DNA of 64,000 bases, taken from contig JALNQF010000001.1 in assembly GCA_028456385.1 (NCBI GenBank), forward strand, positions 310,001 through 374,000, in the 5' to 3' direction. The notes below the pieces were generated by a model. It was not told where the DNA came from, made no database searches, and worked only from the letters and a program-made list of their open reading frames with translations. How positions within the stretch are numbered: position 1 is the stretch's first letter; every line of letters starts with the position of its first letter. Origin of the DNA: Ophiosphaerella korrae. Taxonomy: Eukaryota > Ascomycota > Dothideomycetes > Pleosporales > Phaeosphaeriaceae. Positions 58,720 to 64,000 of this stretch are shown piece by piece. The position numbers and the translations under genes were made by a program.

Positions 58720-60708
58720 TGCCCTTTGCAAGGTTGTTGTCGTTTTCCTGCCACACTTCTCTTAGAAGCTCCTTGACTCTTCCAAACGAACCAAGTTCTG
58801 CGGCGTCGCCCAGTTGGGCTGCGCGCTGTGCGAACATTGTGCGGAAAGTTGAGCTCGGCAGAGAGACTGATCCGGCCACCAAAAGTGGCCAGACAAGAGA
58901 GCGGTCAAAACCTGTAGCACCAGTAGGAATAGAGTCCATAGCCTTGCAGAAAGCGTTGACTAGGTTGATGCTGCTTGTCTGCGTGCGATCGTAGCCGGGG
59001 ACGAGACTGCAAAGGTAGATCCGAGCGGCCAAGCGGAAAACTGCGGTCATATTCTTGCGGAGTTGCTTAGGATGTAGCTCTCCTGCTGAGGTGGAGGGAT
59101 GGATGAGAGGGGTGTGAGTTGGTTCTGTCAAGCTAATCTGCTCACCGAGGAGCTGAATGTGCTGGCACAGTTGCGACTCATCCATGTTCTCCAGCTTGAG
59201 TGCCTCAAGACAGGCAATTTCGGAGATCAGGTACATGATTCGATCTTCGCAGCCCATAAGCTCTGCAAGACCTGAGGGTGCATCGGCGATAAGCTTCTCC
59301 CTGTAGGTATCGGCAAACGATGGTGTCTTGCCTAGCATTGTTGCACCAAGAATGTCAATCCAGGAAGCGAGCGTCATGTTGAAAGGGGGCTGGGAATTTG
59401 CTTGCCCGTTCAGCGAAACCATCTGGTATGGAAGGTCCAACTTATGTACTAGGCTTTGAACAGCCTGAAAATGTTGATGCCATGGAATATCCACCAGACC
59501 ATCATCAAAACGCCCAACGGAGCATGGGAAAAAGATCATACCGAGCGTGGCCTCAAGGGTCTGTGCATGGAGGCTGTCGCTGAAAAGGGCTTCAGTGAGC
59601 TGCGAGACTGTAGCATATCGATTACGGTAGATGTCTTGATCGATCTGATCTCCTTGTAATCCAAGGGTTGTCTTCATGTGCAGTGCCGATACACTCAGGC
59701 AACAGTGCTGGTAGGCCTTGTTAATTTCCAAAGCGGGCATAATGACCTCTGCGCGTGCTGATCCGGGTTGGTTCGCTTCCAAGACAGGGTAGATCAAAGG
59801 CATGACGTTGTCAACAAAATGGGTGAGGAGGTGTTGATCGCATTCATCTACCTGGACAACGGGGTTGTGAGAGGGGCTGAATGATCCATGGTTGGTATAA
59901 TCAAAGAGTGGAATTTCGAGTGGCTCTTCAGTGAAGGATTCTCGATGGCTCTCAAAGTAGTCTTGTTGAACCCAGTTGTCAGTTGCGTAACCGCCCATTG
60001 ATGGAGGTGTTTGGTAGTGGCTATAAGTGGAAATTGTTGAGTCCCGGCGAGTGGGGATATCGTTGATGAACATCTGGCTCTCAGTCTTGATGTCGACTTC
60101 ATATGGGCCATATTGCCCTGGGAGTGGGAAGGAAGGCGCAAACATGGGTGGAGGCATTGAACCGCTTAGAAAGTCTGGAGTGCCGACGGTGTTGAAATTG
60201 AATTCCGGTGAGTTTTGCGAATCCACGGAAGCGGCACGAGTGCATGAGATTCCATCTGAGTAAGTGTCTGCAGTTTGCATAGAGTGGCAGAGGCTGGGAG
60301 GAGTGTTGTTGCCCATGGAGATGCCTTGGGCAGTCTTCTCGGTGAGCTTGGTTCGTTTGATGATATTCTTGATGACTTCCTTTTGGTTGCGTCTTTGCTC
60401 GTTGTTGCTCCACCACATTGGTCTCTTGTATTCGCACTTGAGGCCGAGGTGGTTGCAGGCGCGACAGGCATTCTTTCCCTCATCGCACTTCTTGCGTCGA
60501 AGGCGACATGTGAAGCACCCTGTACAGCTCTGTTAGCTAAAATGCCAAGCACAGAATCCCTGTACCAGGATAAGGACCAAAGCTTACCTGTTCTTGAGCG
60601 ACGGTGCATTTTTGCTGCAGCTTGTTTTGCAGAGTTGGCGGCGTTTGTAGTTCCTACCATGGTTGAAGACTGTTTGCTAACAGATGTGAGATGGGTTGAG
60701 GCGGACAT
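58655..60708 (-). CDS. Zn(II)2Cys6 transcription factor
   Basis: Two exons (60588-60708 and 58655-60519) give 661 residues. The DNA-binding cluster is near the N-terminus and is completed by splicing: GCFTCRLRRKKCDEGKNACR, then ACNHLGLKCEYKRPMWW, spacing C-x2-C-x6-C-x6-C-x2-C-x6-C. A basic linker and likely coiled coil follow (EQRRNQKEVIKNIIKRTKL). The remainder (from about residue 230) is a fungal-specific regulatory domain with DQHLLTHFVDNVMPLIYPVL and RIMYLISEIACLEALKLE. This resembles the Uga3/Arg81 type of C6 regulators, which often govern nitrogen or amino-acid genes; the target here is unknown. The start is the first ATG in frame. Confidence 0.9.
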
Positions 60709-63700
60709 GGACACTTGATGTACTAAGGCCCGGAGCTGTGGTATGAAGACTAGTAAACAATGCGGCAATAACGACTAATGCGCAACGGGACGATTCGCAA
60801 GGGACAGGATGGCAGGGCTCGACCCGGCTGCTCGCAATTAAAGATGGGTATTCGAAGCTCGACCAGCGGGCTTGAGGGTAAGGAAGGAGCGGAGCTAAAT
60901 TATGCGTCTACCTTTTCGTGGTGGGACATGAAGCGCAAGCTATGTACCTTATAAGTGCCGCAACTGGCACAAAGTTAGCAAATATTGCTCAATCTATTCT
61001 TGGAGTAGAGTATTATCGGGCCAGGTGGTCGCCAACACAATGGGGGGGTGAACGCCATAGTGCGTGGCAGCACGGGACGGTGATTGGACAGACTAGTCTT
61101 ACCGTGCAGCCTGGATTCGACATTTGGGGTCAATTCTTGATTGCAGCTATTTTGGGGCTCGTTACCCGCCGCGCTCCAGCCAGGAGCAGGACCGGGCCCA
61201 CACACACATGCATATCTCGACGGCTATCGATCTGTACACAGGCCCCCGCAATAAGTTTAGCAGCTAAATGGCCCGTCTAGGCGTAGCGGTGGGTGGACCT
61301 TGTCGTCGTGGACCATGCTTAGTCTGAGCGAGGTGCCCTGGTCGGCATGCGTCCCAACCTCCTCTTGCGGGGGCATATCGAGGTGCATCCGCGTACAGCC
61401 AAGGAAACACTTGCAGCGGCTCGATAACTGACCGTCCCGGACGTTGGTGGTGGCCTCGCTGGTGTGCGCAGATCGTCAGGAAGCGCCAAGCGTGCAGGAG
61501 CGAGAGCAACCGATGCCAGAGTGAAGCGACAGCAAGAGTGCCAGTGGCCACCGGTGCAGCGCAGTCAACAGCGCCGACACGAGGAGCTACGAGTGACTCG
61601 TGGGACGGCAGGCGATGGCTCGCGTTGCGTCGACGACAAGAGGGGCAGGCTAGAGCAGGCCCAATTCGTGTCGAGAGCTGTCGTGATCATTTCCACTGGT
61701 GGGGAGCGCACACCGAACCGGGCAGGTCGGTTGACGAGCTTGTTCGAGCTACGCGAAGGTTTTTCGCCCTCGGCGGGCTAGCATGCATATGCAGAAGCGA
61801 GCATGGGCGCGGTATCGCGCTGAGTGGTGGTGGTGTGGTTGAGTTTTGCATAACAAGCTTCGTCCAAGCTCCAATCACCGTGCCTATCGCCGTGGGCACA
61901 CAGTGCGGGGCGTCTTGGCTCGGCAAGGGTATATCGGTGCCGTGCGTTGTGGCGTTGGTCCTATGTATAGGTTGCTAATTAATCGTTGGCCACTAATTTG
62001 TGCCCTCGGTGTTGCATGTAAAAAGGACTAATTATGGGCATTATGAGGCATTAGGGGCCTTTTCTCTCGATACTTCCGCGCCCCGTCTGTCCTTTCCCCC
62101 TGCGGCCTAGCCCTGCCTTCCAAGTATTGAAACCCTGTGTCGGTAGCCAATCGCCGCCTGCGCCCGCCCTGTGATTGCGTTTCCACTGTGACCAGTCTTT
62201 TATTCTTCATATCCACGAATGAGACGAATCACATCGGCCGACTTTGCATCCCATCACCTCACCTGACCGCGTCAACTTTGTGCTGTACCCGATACTTACC
62301 CGCGCCAACCCGTGTCTGCCTCTCCTGAATCTCCTCCCTGGTGCTCGGGAGCACTCTGGAGCGGAAGGATGCAATACCTATATTGCCTTTCTTTTCCTAT
62401 CCACCTCTGGGCTGCTCCCCAACACATTTCGCCTCGTATATCAGGCCTGACGTCGGCAGCACCTTGCCCATGTACCAAGCGGCCTCGAACTTCCATTGGC
62501 AGTCTGTTCTACAGCGTTCATGCACTGCATGACGGTTGAGCTCGGAGCCACTGCCAGATTCGCGTCCCTTAGCGACCGTCCACCGAGGTCAGGTCACGCC
62601 TGTTGACTTGCGGTGAAATCATCCTTGCGCACCCCTACCCTACTTTCCAGTAACATGCCCATCTTTGCATTCTGATTTGACTGTTCCTCTCACGCTTCGA
62701 GCGGGCCCTCTATTTCAAAGGGCACGAGGTTGCTCATTTTGTCTTCAACGAGTGGACACCGCATGAGAGTTGAGTCACGGGGTCGTCAAGCTGTTGACTG
62801 CGGTGGTCTGGAGTCAACGTTTTCGCAAACCTCGGGTGTATAGTCATTGTAGTTGGACTTGACCCACCAAGTACCTGGCAGACGGTACTGCCTACCTGTG
62901 TTGCATGGTCGATGCGGCGATAACGAGAAATCAACCTCAAGTGTGCTTGGCACCTGCTCTTCGTTCTGTCGTATGATGCATAGAATATACGCAGCCAGGC
63001 ATATTCACCAAGCCTTGGGCCCAATCCATCATGTACAGAACAAGTCCAAGGTATCTATGTGCACACCAAAAAGGTCTTGTATCCTTCGAGAATCTAGATT
63101 AGTGGCGCACGACCATGCCTTATCAAGGGTTACCTCAACATGCGTCCAGCCGCATCCATGTGGCATCTTCCGGAGGCTGTCCGAGTGGATTATCGTGGCT
63201 GGCAGCCGCATTTGCAACCTCGCTACCTGGCTACCGATGAGCCCCATACGTGGCCAACAGCATGGCAAAGCCACGCGGAGTGACGCCCAACGTCAAGTCA
63301 CTTGAGGATGGACCGAGCGGCATTTCCTATGCGACTGGATAACGTCAAATTGAAAATTGGTATTCCCGAGAGCACTGACCCGCGAAAGTGCCTTGGATTA
63401 CTCGAGATCTGCGTGCCTCTGTACTCATCAGCGGCGCCTGACTCACTAGGGTCGGGACGAAGAGGGACCCTAGACAAGTGCTGCAATGCATGTGCGTCTT
63501 AGTGCGGCCCTAGCCCGTGTGCAAGTATTAATGGCATTTAAGCCGCTTGATCTGGCCTGATTAGCTCTCTTAGTCACTATCCATCACGCCAATCACATTC
63601 CTCAACTGCACTTCTGTGCTGCCGGTAAGCGCCCAAGTCACACACTACCAATGCGGAGCCTGTCTTCCCACCCGCATGCGATATCACAGTGCTGGCTCTG

Positions 63701-63888
63701 CAGCAAGAAAACCCCGCCCAAGCGCTCATGTAAAAGCATTGCTACCTCCGATCCACTCTTGGAAACGTTTGACAACTACTCAGTACCTGCCATGCTACAG
63801 ACGTGCTTCGGAATCGTCGCCTGAACACCTGAACAACCATACCTAGGTCCTCCGTGCAACTAAGCGCTTGTGCGCAAAACCCGTGATC
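60709..63888. other. Long gene-free tract
   Basis: 3.2 kb without a supported gene. Frames of 75-150 codons occur on both strands (for example 61464-61978 and 62853-63305) but overlap each other, show no domains and lack sensible splice joins. It probably combines the promoter of the C6 factor with a long promoter or leader for the gene beginning at 63889. Confidence 0.45.
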
Positions 63889-64000
63889 ATGGTAAGCTGG
63901 GATTTAACCTCGCAGCTCATCGAAAAATCCAGACTGACTATTCCATAGCAGGCCATGATGACACCCATCACTCCATTGGAGCCAGGCGTGGAGATGTTCC
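63889..64000 (+). CDS. Start of a gene cut by the window end
   Basis: An ATG at 63889 is followed at once by a strong 5' splice site (gtaagc). An intron with a ctgac branch site ends in catag at 63948. The next exon from 63949 reads in phase QAMMTPITPLEPGVEMF to the window edge. The ATG-intron arrangement is plausible for fungi but rests on 17 residues only. Translation could instead start at one of the Met codons in exon 2. Product unknown. Confidence 0.4.

Noticed and set aside
61264..61978. Overlapping frames on both strands
   Set aside because: Mutually exclusive, Arg/Ala/Gly-rich and without splice logic; treated as non-coding.
62853..63305. Plus-strand frame of 150 codons
   Set aside because: His/Cys-scattered sequence without a motif; a minus-strand frame of similar quality overlaps it.

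Overview
The window reads as a gene-dense stretch of a filamentous ascomycete genome. Genes are short, lie on both strands, carry small introns of about 45-90 nt with CTRAY-like branch sites, and encode proteins that look like those of Dothideomycetes, most probably Pleosporales. The one transposon carries the stop-codon pattern left by repeat-induced point mutation (RIP), which also points to this group. Species cannot be settled from the sequence alone. Most genes below were rebuilt by joining exons by eye; joins were accepted when frame, splice sites and protein family agreed.

Layout. 1-13.5 kb: a truncated Zn2Cys6 regulator (-), a LYAR-type nucleolar zinc-finger protein (-), an Erv2-like sulfhydryl oxidase (-), a branched-chain aminotransferase paralog (+), a NEDD8/SUMO-type cysteine protease (+) and a GH47 alpha-mannosidase (-). 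13.5-22.5 kb: a metallo-beta-lactamase-fold hydrolase (+), a 91-residue membrane protein (-), ribosomal protein L38 (+), ornithine decarboxylase (-) and a large serine-rich protein with an N-myristoylation-like start (-). 23.7-25.0 kb: a complete but dead Tc1-type transposon. 25.8-36.0 kb: an Sfk1/DRAM-like membrane protein (+), NAD-isocitrate dehydrogenase subunit 1 (-), a zinc-ribbon protein (+), a nucleoside 2-deoxyribosyltransferase-like protein (+) and diphthamide factor Dph4 (-). 36.9-47.3 kb: 14-3-3 (-), an Fmp32/MCUR1-like mitochondrial protein (-), a WW-PhoD phosphatase fusion (-) and a Pro/Gln-rich unknown protein (+). 47.5-64 kb: MSH3 (-), gamma-glutamyltransferase (+), Prp39 (-), an unknown conserved-looking protein (-), a small doubtful gene (+), a Zn2Cys6 regulator (-), a long gene-free tract and the start of a further gene (+).

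The genes are mostly housekeeping and do not form a pathway or a recognisable biosynthetic cluster. Themes recur (ER oxidation and glycan trimming, polyamine and amino-acid metabolism, mitochondrial function, mRNA splicing, mismatch repair), but neighbours look independently regulated. The less ordinary points are the row of tiny 5' exons in the 14-3-3 gene, the stand-alone deoxyribosyltransferase-like protein, the zinc-ribbon protein with a duplicated 46-codon unit, a perfect 17-bp hairpin between convergent genes, a GC-AG intron and the RIP-killed transposon. I found no clear sign of a wholly new system.
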